From Acidobacteriaceae bacterium (lineage in GTDB: Bacteria > Acidobacteriota > Terriglobia > Terriglobales > SbA1), in contig PLEA01000364.1 in the NCBI GenBank assembly GCA_003136335.1, positions 1-10,103 on the forward strand: 10,103 bases of DNA. Direction: 5' to 3'. The notes beneath the pieces were generated by a model that had not been told where the DNA came from, made no database searches, and saw nothing but the letters and a program-made list of their open reading frames with translations. Shown here piece after piece: positions 1 through 6,435 of the stretch. Made by a program: the position numbers and the translations under genes. Each line of letters starts with the position of its first letter. Positions within the stretch are counted from its first letter, which is position 1.

Positions 1-2361
1 ATCGACGGTCACAACTCGCACACCAATGTTTGCTCGTCATCGGCGCGCCTCGGTTATTTGCTGTGGCACTATGCCGACCGGCCATCGCCCGATCACGCGA
101 ACGCTCGCTTTATTCTGTTGCTTTCGGCGCATCTGGAGTCGGGGCATTATTTCAATCCGCATGCACAGCGGATTATCGACGGAAAGATGGCGGGCGCGAA
201 GCTCGCGGTGATGGACCCGCGTCTGTCGAACACGGCGAGCATGGCGGATTACTGGATGCCGACTTATCCGGGGACGGAAGCGGCGGTTCTGCTCGCGATG
301 GCGAAGGTCATTCTCGACGAAAAACGTTTCGACGCTACTTTCGTGAAGAACTGGACGAACTGGGAAGAACTGGAAGTCGCTGGATTCCGAGCGAAAGGCC
401 AGAGTTTTGAGGCGCTCATTGAAGAGTTGAAGAAACACTACGCGCAGTTCACGCCGCAATTCGCCGAGAAGGAAAGCGGAGTTAAGGCGGAGGTCATCGT
501 CAAAACGGCGCGCGAGATCGCGACTGCGGGAAGCCGTTTCGCGTCGCACCTGTGGCGCGGCAGCGCTTCGGGGAACTTGGGGGGATGGCAGCCGGCGCGG
601 GCATTGATGCTGCTGCACGTGCTGACCGGCTCGGTGGGAACCGAAGGCGGACACAATCTGAACGCGTGGAATAAGTTCGTGCCGAAGACATTCAGGGTTC
701 CGCCGCCGCAGAAGCGTTGGAATGAATTGCTCTATCCGCAGGAGTGGCCGCTGTGTACGCATGAGATGTCGTTTCTGCTGCCGCACTTTCTAAAAGAAGG
801 GCGAGGGCGCATTGAGGCTTACTTTACGCGCGTGTTCAATCCGGTCTGGACGTTTCCGGATGGCTTCTCGTGGATCGAAATGCTGCGCGACGAGGAGAAG
901 GTCGGATTGCACGCGGCCCTTACGCCCACATGGAGTGAGACGGCGTGGTTCGCCGACTATGTTTTGCCCATGGGATTCAGCTCCGAGCGCCACGACTTGA
1001 TGAGCCAGGAATCGTACGCGGGCAAGTGGATTGGTTTCCGACAGCCGGTGAATCGTGTGTTACGCGAGAGAAGCGGCGAGAAATTTGAGTACACCTATCA
1101 GGCGAATCCAGGCGAGGTGTGGGAAGAGGACGAGTTCTGGATCAACTTGTCGTGGGCGATCGATCCTGATGGAGCGATGGGCATTCGGCAGTATTTCGAA
1201 TCGCCCTACAAGCCTGGGCAGAAGCTCACGGTGGACGAATACTACGGGTGGATTTTCGACAACTCCGTTCCTGGTCTGCCCGAGACCGCCAAGAAAGAAG
1301 GACTCACGCCGTTGCAGTACATGCGCAAGTACGGCGCGTTCGAGGTGACGCGGGATGTCTACAAGCAGAATGAGAAGCCCATCGCGGCGGCCGATCTGGC
1401 AGGCTCGAAAGTGGAGGCGAACGGCGTGGTCACGAAGGAAGGGAAACCGGTTGGCGTGATGGTCGAGGACAAGCCAGTCGTGGGTTACAAGACTCCCTCG
1501 CGAAAGCTGGAGCTGTTCTCGAAAACCATGGCTGACTGGAAGTGGCCGGAGTTCACGCTGCCGGAGTATTACCGCAGCCACATTCATCGCTCGGCGCAGG
1601 CAGCTTCTCTGGGGCAACCGGCGGAAGATTTCGATGCGAAGTACATGCCCGTAGTCGAGTGGCCGAAAGAGGCGCAGGGCGAGGTTTACACGCTGCTGCC
1701 GATTTTTCGTTTGCCCAATCTTATTCACACACGCTCGGGCAATGCCAAGTTCCTGTACGAGATTTCCCATAAGAATCCTTTGTGGGTGAATCCAGTGGAC
1801 GCGAAGAAACTCGGCGGGGTGCGCACCGGGGAGTTGATGAAAGTGCATACGGAGATTGGCTATTTCGTGCTGCACGCCTGGGTTACCGAAGGATTGACGC
1901 CGGGAGTCGTCGCCTGCTCTCACCATCTCGGCCGTTGGCGCATTAATAAAGAGGATCAGGTGGAGCGCATGTCGAGCGCGTGGGTCGATCTGAAGGAAGT
2001 TGGCAAGGGGCAGTGGAAGATGCGACAACTTGAAAGTGTTTCACCTTACGAGAGCGCCGATCCGGAGACGAAGCGCGTGTGGTGGAGCGATGCCGGGGTG
2101 CATCAGGACATTACGTTTCCCGTTCACCCGGACCCCATCAGCGGCATGCACTGCTGGCATCAGATGGTGCGCGTGGAAAAAGCTGGGCCGGATGATCGGT
2201 ATGGAGACATTTTTGTGGACACGAATCTTTCGTTTGCGGTTTATCAGAGATGGAAGGCGCTGGCGCGTCCTGCGCCGGGGCCGGGCGGGCTGCGGCGGCC
2301 GTTGTGGATTCCGCGGGTGATGCGGCCTGAGGAGGCTGCGTACTACATGAAGAAGTCGTAA
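1..2361 (+). CDS. Molybdopterin oxidoreductase catalytic subunit (DMSO reductase family), 5'-truncated
   Basis: The frame is open from base 1 to a TAA at 2359-2361, so the gene starts upstream; 786 residues are visible. The visible part opens with HNSHTNVCSSSARLGY, typical of the Mo-cofactor-binding region; by position, Cys11 is the likely molybdenum ligand, as in formate dehydrogenase or NapA-like enzymes (inference). Further family marks are MDPRLSNTASMADYWMPTYPG, the GYKTPSRKLELFS stretch near residue 500, and a C-terminal dinucleotide-binding domain from about residue 560 (LPIFRLPNLIHTRSGNAKF) to HHLGRW near 641. The N-terminal [4Fe-4S] domain and any Tat signal lie outside the window. 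Family enzymes carry out two-electron redox reactions with partner Fe-S and membrane subunits. The substrate cannot be read here, and no partner gene is visible downstream. The gene converges on the histidine kinase gene and appears unrelated to Kdp. Confidence 0.9.
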   Translation: MDGHNSHTNVCSSSARLGYLLWHYADRPSPDHANARFILLLSAHLESGHYFNPHAQRIIDGKMAGAKLAVMDPRLSNTASMADYWMPTYPGTEAAVLLAMAKVILDEKRFDATFVKNWTNWEELEVAGFRAKGQSFEALIEELKKHYAQFTPQFAEKESGVKAEVIVKTAREIATAGSRFASHLWRGSASGNLGGWQPARALMLLHVLTGSVGTEGGHNLNAWNKFVPKTFRVPPPQKRWNELLYPQEWPLCTHEMSFLLPHFLKEGRGRIEAYFTRVFNPVWTFPDGFSWIEMLRDEEKVGLHAALTPTWSETAWFADYVLPMGFSSERHDLMSQESYAGKWIGFRQPVNRVLRERSGEKFEYTYQANPGEVWEEDEFWINLSWAIDPDGAMGIRQYFESPYKPGQKLTVDEYYGWIFDNSVPGLPETAKKEGLTPLQYMRKYGAFEVTRDVYKQNEKPIAAADLAGSKVEANGVVTKEGKPVGVMVEDKPVVGYKTPSRKLELFSKTMADWKWPEFTLPEYYRSHIHRSAQAASLGQPAEDFDAKYMPVVEWPKEAQGEVYTLLPIFRLPNLIHTRSGNAKFLYEISHKNPLWVNPVDAKKLGGVRTGELMKVHTEIGYFVLHAWVTEGLTPGVVACSHHLGRWRINKEDQVERMSSAWVDLKEVGKGQWKMRQLESVSPYESADPETKRVWWSDAGVHQDITFPVHPDPISGMHCWHQMVRVEKAGPDDRYGDIFVDTNLSFAVYQRWKALARPAPGPGGLRRPLWIPRVMRPEEAAYYMKKS

Positions 2362-2389
2362 GTGGACGACGAAGTTCTCGCCCGCGAAA

Positions 2390-2438
2390 GTGGCGGCGTG
2401 CCCGCCACCAAAGCCGCCGGGACGGCGGCCCTACGGCC
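2390..2438. repeat. GC-rich palindromic repeat between convergent genes; possible bidirectional terminator
   Basis: Two perfect hairpins lie side by side. GTGGCGG (2390-2396) pairs with CCGCCAC (2402-2408) over a 5-nt loop. GCCGCCG (2413-2419) pairs with CGGCGGC (2423-2429) over a 3-nt loop. A third short pair, GGCC (2427-2430) with GGCC (2435-2438), overlaps the end. The element starts 28 bases after the molybdoenzyme stop and extends into the last codons of the minus-strand kinase, whose TAG stop is the complement of 2431-2433. No long T-run follows on either strand, so it is not a textbook intrinsic terminator. The paired-stem layout resembles REP-like dispersed repeats found between genes in GC-rich genomes; this is an inference from form. 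Confidence 0.6.
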
Positions 2439-3933
2439 GGGAGGTCTTTTCTAGCGGCAGGGTGAACGAGAATACTGAGCCGCTGCCTAATTGGCTGACC
2501 ACGCCGATCGTGCCGCCGTGGGCTTCTACGATTACTTTCGCGATTGCCAGGCCCATGCCGGTGCCGGGGGCAGTGTAACGCTGGTGTTGGCCGCGATAGA
2601 ATTTTTCAAAAATCAGCGACTGCTCGAACGAATCGATGCCGGGCCCGCGGTCGGAAACACTGGTGACCAGGCGGTCGTCTTTGACTTCGCTGGTTACTTT
2701 AATCGGCACTCCGGGGTCGGAATATTTGCCGGCATTTTCCAGGAGGTGCATCAGCACTTCGCGGACGCGCTGTACATCCATGCGCACTCGGGGTAAGGTC
2801 GCAGAAGCCACCACCTCTACCGGATGATTTTCGAGCGAGGCCTTAGCGTCCTGCAGAGCCGGTTCGAGCGCCTCCCGGATGGGATGAGGCTGCAAATCGA
2901 GTTTGAACATTCCTGCATCAAGCTGCGCCATCTCCGCGGCTTCGCCCACCAGACGATTCAGGCGGTCGGTCTCTTCGTCGATGACGGTCAGCAATTCGCG
3001 TCTGCCCTGGTCGTCGAGCGTGGCGGCTGATAATAAGGTCGTAACGCTGGCCTTGATGGAGGTGAGCGGAGTACGGAACTCATGCGTCACCGAATCGAGC
3101 AAGGCCGTTCGCAGGCGCTCATGTTCCTGCTCGGCTCTGTTTTTGCTGAGCGCCTCCAGCGCGCGGGATCGCTCGATCGCCAGACCCGCCAAGCTTCCCA
3201 GGGCATCGAGAGTTTCTCGCGAGAGTTCGTCTCCCGTCACGCCCAACGCACCTACTGTGCGCATTCCCAGGCGCAGAGGCACGTAGGAAACGCCGCCCTG
3301 CGTGATGGGTTCGCCGCGCAAGAGTGTGGAGCGCAGCACGGTTTCTTCGAATTTGGCATCGAGCGATGAGCGGTAGACGGTGGGATGATCCGCTGCCATG
3401 ACGGTGACGCTGCCCACAGAAAACGTCTCTTGCACGTAGAGCGGAAGAGCATTCAGCAGTTCGAGAACGTTCTCTGACGCCAGCAAGCGCTGGCTCAGTC
3501 CGAAAAGCCGCTCCACTTCGCGGCGGCGTTGTTTCGCGCCTTCCGCCTCGCGACGTGCACGTTCCGCCAGGTTGCTGGCGACGAGTGCGGTTATCAGGAA
3601 GGCGAACAGTGCTACCCAGTTCTGAGGATCGGAGATGGTGAACGTCCCGATTGGGGGCAGAAAGAAAAAATTGAAGGCCGCAGTGGCACCCACGGCCATC
3701 ACCACCGCATAGCGCAATCCCCAGTAGGCCGAGGTGAGCAGGACCATCACCAGGAACATCAACGCGACGGTCGTATGATTGACCTGCAGCTTGAAATCTA
3801 CGGTCGTGATCACGCCGATGGCGGCGACTACAAGTGCGTAGCGCACCAACTGCGTGCGAGGCCCGGTTTTCACATCCGCATTGTACGATGGACTTGACGA
3901 TGGACGTGACAATTCCGACGCCGAGAAAGACAA
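2431..3933 (-). CDS. Membrane sensor histidine kinase, equivalent to the C-terminal half of KdpD
   Basis: Domain order, numbered from a TTG at 3933 (500 aa), matches the second half of KdpD. Four membrane segments of DUF4118 type lie at about 30-47, 54-71, 73-92 and 105-122, including FNFFFLPPIGTFTI. A charged linker (123-143) and a GAF-like region (about 145-257) follow. The HisKA H-box is SVTHEFRTPL with phospho-acceptor His284. The HATPase has an N-box (HLLENAGKYS, Asn400), G1 DRGPGI (428-433) and G2 GTGMGLAI. The P-loop sensor and Usp domains that precede the membrane part in full KdpD are absent; they are on the opposite strand next door. There is no in-frame ATG before the first membrane segment. 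TTG at 3933 or 3912 or GTG at 3873 are possible starts, none with a good ribosome site. The inferred role is to autophosphorylate and pass phosphate to KdpE. The kinase family call is firm; the Kdp pairing is inferred. Confidence 0.9.
   Translation of the reverse strand: MSFSASELSRPSSSPSYNADVKTGPRTQLVRYALVVAAIGVITTVDFKLQVNHTTVALMFLVMVLLTSAYWGLRYAVVMAVGATAAFNFFFLPPIGTFTISDPQNWVALFAFLITALVASNLAERARREAEGAKQRRREVERLFGLSQRLLASENVLELLNALPLYVQETFSVGSVTVMAADHPTVYRSSLDAKFEETVLRSTLLRGEPITQGGVSYVPLRLGMRTVGALGVTGDELSRETLDALGSLAGLAIERSRALEALSKNRAEQEHERLRTALLDSVTHEFRTPLTSIKASVTTLLSAATLDDQGRRELLTVIDEETDRLNRLVGEAAEMAQLDAGMFKLDLQPHPIREALEPALQDAKASLENHPVEVVASATLPRVRMDVQRVREVLMHLLENAGKYSDPGVPIKVTSEVKDDRLVTSVSDRGPGIDSFEQSLIFEKFYRGQHQRYTAPGTGMGLAIAKVIVEAHGGTIGVVSQLGSGSVFSFTLPLEKTSRP
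3887..3910. repeat. 12-bp tandem direct repeat in the divergent start region
   Basis: GATGGACTTGAC (3887-3898) is followed directly by GATGGACGTGAC (3899-3910), identical at 11 of 12 positions. It sits where the 5' ends of the kinase gene (-) and the KdpD sensor gene (+) meet, so it overlaps whichever upstream start codons are used. It could be a small slippage duplication or a regulator half-site pair; the sequence alone does not decide. Confidence 0.6.
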
Positions 3934-3941
3934 TAGCTGCG

Positions 3942-5063
3942 ATGACCAAAACGCCCGAGGACTGGCTGAACGAGGTTTCTCCGGAAAAGCCGCGGGGAAT
4001 CTTCAAGCTCTTCCTCGGCTACGCACCCGGCGTGGGCAAGACTTATAACATGCTGAGTGAGGCGATCCGCCGTGCCAGTCGAGGGGAAGATGTCACTGCG
4101 GGCATGGTGGAGAGCCATGGTCGCAAGGCCACTGCGGAACTCGCCGCCAAGCTCGACCGCATCCCGCCTCGCCAACTCGAGTACAAGGGCACCACGTTTG
4201 AAGAGATGGACCTGGACGCCATTCTTGCGCGCAAACCGGCTGTGGTCGTCGTCGACGAACTGGCTCATACCAACATCGAGGGCAGCAAGCACGCGAAGCG
4301 GTATGAGGACGTCATGGAACTGCTGGAGGCAAAGATCGATGTGCTCTCCACCATGAATGTGCAACACGTGGAGAGCGTCGGCCCAACCGTGCAACAGATC
4401 ACGGGCGTGCAGGTTCGAGAAACTGTTCCGGATTGGGTCATGCAGCGCGTGGACGAAATCGTCCTCGCTGATCTCACGCCCCAGGCCCTGCAAAAACGAA
4501 TGCAGCGCGGCGACATTTATCCTGTAGACCGGGCGCAACGCGCGCTCTCGCATTTTTTCCGACCAGGCAATCTCATCGCATTACGCGAACTGGCGCTGCG
4601 GCAGGTCACGGGAGTCGTCGACCGCAGTCTCGATGCCTTTTTGGAAAAGGACGGAACGCAGCCGGCACACACCGTGCGGGAACGCATCGGGGTCTGTGTC
4701 AGTTCGAATCCCGCGGCGCAATACTTGATTGCCCGTGGTTCGCGAATGGCGCAGGCAATGGGCGGCGAACTTTACGTTTTCTATGTTGATGTCGGGCGCG
4801 ATACGCGTCCTGAGGATCAAAAGACTTTGGCGGAGAATGTGCGATTCGCGGAGAACTTGGGAGCCCGGGTGGTGCGCGGTTCCGGTAGAAGCATTGCCGA
4901 CGGGGTTGCCCAGTTGGTACGCGAGAACCACATTACGCAAGTAATTTTCGGCCGGTCTGCGCGCACCGGATGGCAGCGATATCTATATTTATCGGCCATC
5001 CAGCGATTTCTTCGGGACTCGCCTTCCGTGGATGTGCACATTGTGACGCAGGAGGCTCGCTGA
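3942..5063 (+). CDS. kdpD: Short KdpD: N-terminal sensor domain plus Usp domain, no kinase
   Basis: This 373-residue protein carries only the soluble front of KdpD. The sensor domain has Walker A in LGYAPGVGKTY (Gly26-Thr34) and Walker B followed by DELAHTN (105-111), both hallmark KdpD motifs. A Usp-like domain runs from about residue 247 to the end and includes VIFGRSARTGWQRYL. There is no membrane segment, H-box or HATPase. Full-length KdpD continues at this point into the DUF4118 membrane region, which here is the divergent gene. The ATG at 3942 puts 22 residues before the conserved core, as is usual. In-frame ATGs at 3888 and 3900 would add 18 or 14 residues. A weak GAGAAAG (3923-3929) lies 12 nt upstream. 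Short KdpD proteins are known from cyanobacteria and Deinococcus. The inferred role is to bind ATP and modulate the kinase partner. It is co-transcribed with kdpE by a one-base overlap. Confidence 0.93.
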   Translation: MTKTPEDWLNEVSPEKPRGIFKLFLGYAPGVGKTYNMLSEAIRRASRGEDVTAGMVESHGRKATAELAAKLDRIPPRQLEYKGTTFEEMDLDAILARKPAVVVVDELAHTNIEGSKHAKRYEDVMELLEAKIDVLSTMNVQHVESVGPTVQQITGVQVRETVPDWVMQRVDEIVLADLTPQALQKRMQRGDIYPVDRAQRALSHFFRPGNLIALRELALRQVTGVVDRSLDAFLEKDGTQPAHTVRERIGVCVSSNPAAQYLIARGSRMAQAMGGELYVFYVDVGRDTRPEDQKTLAENVRFAENLGARVVRGSGRSIADGVAQLVRENHITQVIFGRSARTGWQRYLYLSAIQRFLRDSPSVDVHIVTQEAR

Positions 5064-5758
5064 TGGCGGATCGGCCTCACATTCTCGTGGTGGATGACGA
5101 ACCGCAGATCACGCGCGTGCTGCGCACCAGTCTTGCGGCGCAAGGGTATGACATCCGCATCGCCAACAGCGGCGAGATGGCGCTGGAAATCATGAAAGAC
5201 TGGACGCCCAACCTGATTATTACGGACCTGTCGATGCCGTCGATCGACGGCATTCAGCTTTGCCGCACGGTTCGCGCCGTTTCTCAGGTGCCCATCGTTG
5301 TGCTCTCGGTTCGCGACAAGGAGCAACAGAAGGTGGAGGCGCTCGACGCCGGTGCCGACGACTACGTTACCAAGCCATTCGGCATGAATGAATTGTTGGC
5401 GCGGGTGCGGGCCAATCTTCGCCGCGTACCCACGGAGAGCGAAGCGGCTGACGCGGTAATCGAGATTGGTGATTTTCGCATCGACACCGGCGCCCATAAA
5501 GTTACCGTTCGTCGCGGCGAAGTGCGGCTGACTCCGAAAGAATTCGATCTGCTCGTCTTCCTGGCGCGCCGTGCCGGCAAAGTCGTGAACCACCGCACTT
5601 TGTTAGGCGCGATCTGGGGTGGGCAAAGTACGGAGCAGGTGGAATATTTGCGCGTGTTCGTCGGCCAGTTGCGCAAGAAGCTGGAACCGGATGCCTCCTC
5701 GCCGCGCTACATCGTCACCGAACCCTGGGTGGGATACCGGTTCGAACCGGGGGAATAA
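5063..5758 (+). CDS. kdpE: KdpE, OmpR-family response regulator
   Basis: This 231-residue regulator has an N-terminal receiver domain with acidic pair Asp11/Asp12, phospho-acceptor Asp55 (in IITDLSMP), Ser82 and Lys104 (in YVTKPF). A C-terminal winged-helix DNA-binding domain covers about 128-228, with RLTPKEFDLLVFLAR and the closing YIVTEPWVGYRF typical of KdpE. The ATG at 5063 shares its A with the TGA of the short kdpD (TGATG), and AGGAGG (5050-5055) lies 7 nt upstream, so the start is well supported. The overlap implies translational coupling. It is expected to take phosphate from the kinase encoded at 2431-3933 and activate kdpFABC. Its likely DNA targets are the repeat arrays at 5796-5839 and 6332-6375 (inference). 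Length is normal for the family and no key residue is missing. Confidence 0.95.
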   Translation: MADRPHILVVDDEPQITRVLRTSLAAQGYDIRIANSGEMALEIMKDWTPNLIITDLSMPSIDGIQLCRTVRAVSQVPIVVLSVRDKEQQKVEALDAGADDYVTKPFGMNELLARVRANLRRVPTESEAADAVIEIGDFRIDTGAHKVTVRRGEVRLTPKEFDLLVFLARRAGKVVNHRTLLGAIWGGQSTEQVEYLRVFVGQLRKKLEPDASSPRYIVTEPWVGYRFEPGE

Positions 5759-5795
5759 AGCATTTCGTCACCGCAGACCCGCGACAGGCTTCCAG

Positions 5796-5839
5796 TTTCT
5801 TACGAACATTCTATAAACCTCTTATTCAATCTTTACGCC
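5796..5839 (+). promoter_or_regulatory. Four-unit 11-bp direct repeat array; candidate KdpE operator 1
   Basis: Four 11-bp units (5796, 5807, 5818, 5829) each carry a TA step at the same place (5801, 5812, 5823, 5834) inside a pyrimidine-rich core, roughly TYCTTAYGAA; examples are TTTCTTACGAA and ATCTTTACGCC. One helical turn between direct repeats is the usual spacing for OmpR/PhoB-type regulators. The E. coli kdp operator, as I remember it, likewise has TTTATAC and TTTTTACAC about 11 bp apart. The array begins 37 bp after the kdpE stop and ends about 180 bp before the 84-aa gene. The rest of 5759-6018 shows no strong promoter hexamers, terminator or convincing gene. Direct binding by KdpE is inferred. 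Confidence 0.5.
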
Positions 5840-6018
5840 TTTCGTCATCAAATCTGTCGAGGGCGGAAGGGACGAAAGCAGTTTGCCCGCGAGCGTGAAA
5901 CATGCTTCTACTGCTATTGGGATTATTGATCAGGCTGCGCAAGAGTGAAAGGCGCGACCCTCGGTCATGCGAAGCTCGGTCTGGCAGTTTCACCGAACCA
6001 CAGAAAGGCTAGGACTTC

Positions 6019-6273
6019 ATGTCGACGATTCAGGATGTCTCTGCAGAACAACTGGCGAAACTGTTCCATCACTATCAAGAGGCTTTGGCTCATGACAGCG
6101 ACCGTCACGAAAGCGGGGCAGAATCCTCTTCATGGGATCGCACTCCACAGAACGAGCGCAAACTGATGGTGGCCGCAGCCCGTTTGGCGCTGCTCGAATT
6201 GGCCACGACACCCGCCGAACCCTCGAGCCGGAAGTATTACGCTAAGCCGGGCGAAGCTGAGTGGGGCTGCTAA
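6019..6273 (+). CDS. Small soluble protein of unknown function (84 aa)
   Basis: I do not recognise a family. The protein is hydrophilic, with no signal peptide or membrane segment. The N-terminal part is likely helical (AEQLAKLFHHYQEALAHD), followed by a Ser/Glu-rich linker, a second helix (NERKLMVAAARLALLELA), and a C-terminal tail KYYAKPGEAEWGC ending in a lone cysteine. The ATG at 6019 has AGGA at 6011-6014, a close but usable ribosome site. Codon use matches the neighbours, and the helix-linker-helix pattern looks like a real gene. It lies between kdpE and the kdp transporter operon, downstream of the repeat array at 5796-5839, so it may belong to the Kdp regulon; that is inference. The tail is distinctive enough to be a family signature. 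Confidence 0.65.
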   Translation: MSTIQDVSAEQLAKLFHHYQEALAHDSDRHESGAESSSWDRTPQNERKLMVAAARLALLELATTPAEPSSRKYYAKPGEAEWGC

Positions 6274-6331
6274 CCCATTGTGGGGCACCGCCGGACTCTC
6301 GGAGGGAATCCCCGGAATGACTCGCACGATT

Positions 6332-6375
6332 CTCCTTACCAATTCTTTATGAACTCTTGATCCCGCCCTTACGCG
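6332..6375 (+). promoter_or_regulatory. Four-unit 11-bp direct repeat array; candidate KdpE operator 2 for the kdp transporter operon
   Basis: Units start at 6332, 6343, 6354 and 6365. TA steps fall at 6337, 6348 and 6370, and a degenerate GA at 6359 keeps the same phase. Unit 2 (TTCTTTATGAA) closely matches unit 1 of the upstream array (TTTCTTACGAA), and both arrays end in a CTTACG or TTTACG unit. It lies 58 bp after the 84-aa gene and about 57 bp before the 72-aa gene, the first gene of a run of same-strand genes leading into kdpFAB. No clear -35/-10 pair could be assigned downstream. The most likely binder is KdpE, judged by locus and spacing. The remainder of 6274-6431 shows only a weak CCCA/TGGG stem at 6274-6284. 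Confidence 0.55.
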
Positions 6376-6387
6376 CGGAGTTGTCCA

Positions 6388-6435
6388 ATGGCGATGAGAA
6401 GCTTTCCAGTGACAGGTGTGCCGGCGGCGTTATGA
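6388..6435 (+). CDS. Possible 15-codon leader ORF coupled to the 72-aa gene
   Basis: The ATG at 6388 is preceded by GGAG (6377-6380) at 7-nt spacing, a better ribosome site than that of the next gene. It encodes MAMRSFPVTGVPAAL and stops at TGA 6433-6435, which overlaps the ATG at 6432 as ATGA, the usual form of translational coupling. The peptide shows no attenuator-like run of one amino acid. It may be a leader that delivers ribosomes to the 72-aa gene, or chance. Confidence 0.3.
   Translation: MAMRSFPVTGVPAAL

Noticed and set aside
3894..3934. TTGACG (3894-3899) as a -35 box for the short kdpD gene, with GACAAT at 3908 or 3929 as a -10.
   Set aside because: The spacings are about 8 and 29 bp, far from 16-18, and the TTGAC is part of the 12-bp tandem repeat.
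3119..4006. A 295-codon minus-strand frame overlapping the kinase gene.
   Set aside because: It is Arg/His-rich low-complexity translation in another frame of a clear kinase gene; it is a shadow of GC-rich coding sequence.
5902..6012. A 36-codon frame starting MLLLLLGLLIRLRK just before the 84-aa gene, its stop overlapping that gene's ribosome site.
   Set aside because: It has a hydrophobic start but uses codons (CTA, TTA, AGG) that are rare in the neighbours, has no clear ribosome site, and its second half looks like random translation. More likely untranslated leader.
6274..6284. A CCCA-TTG-TGGG stem right after the 84-aa gene as an intrinsic terminator.
   Set aside because: The stem has only four pairs and no T-run follows.
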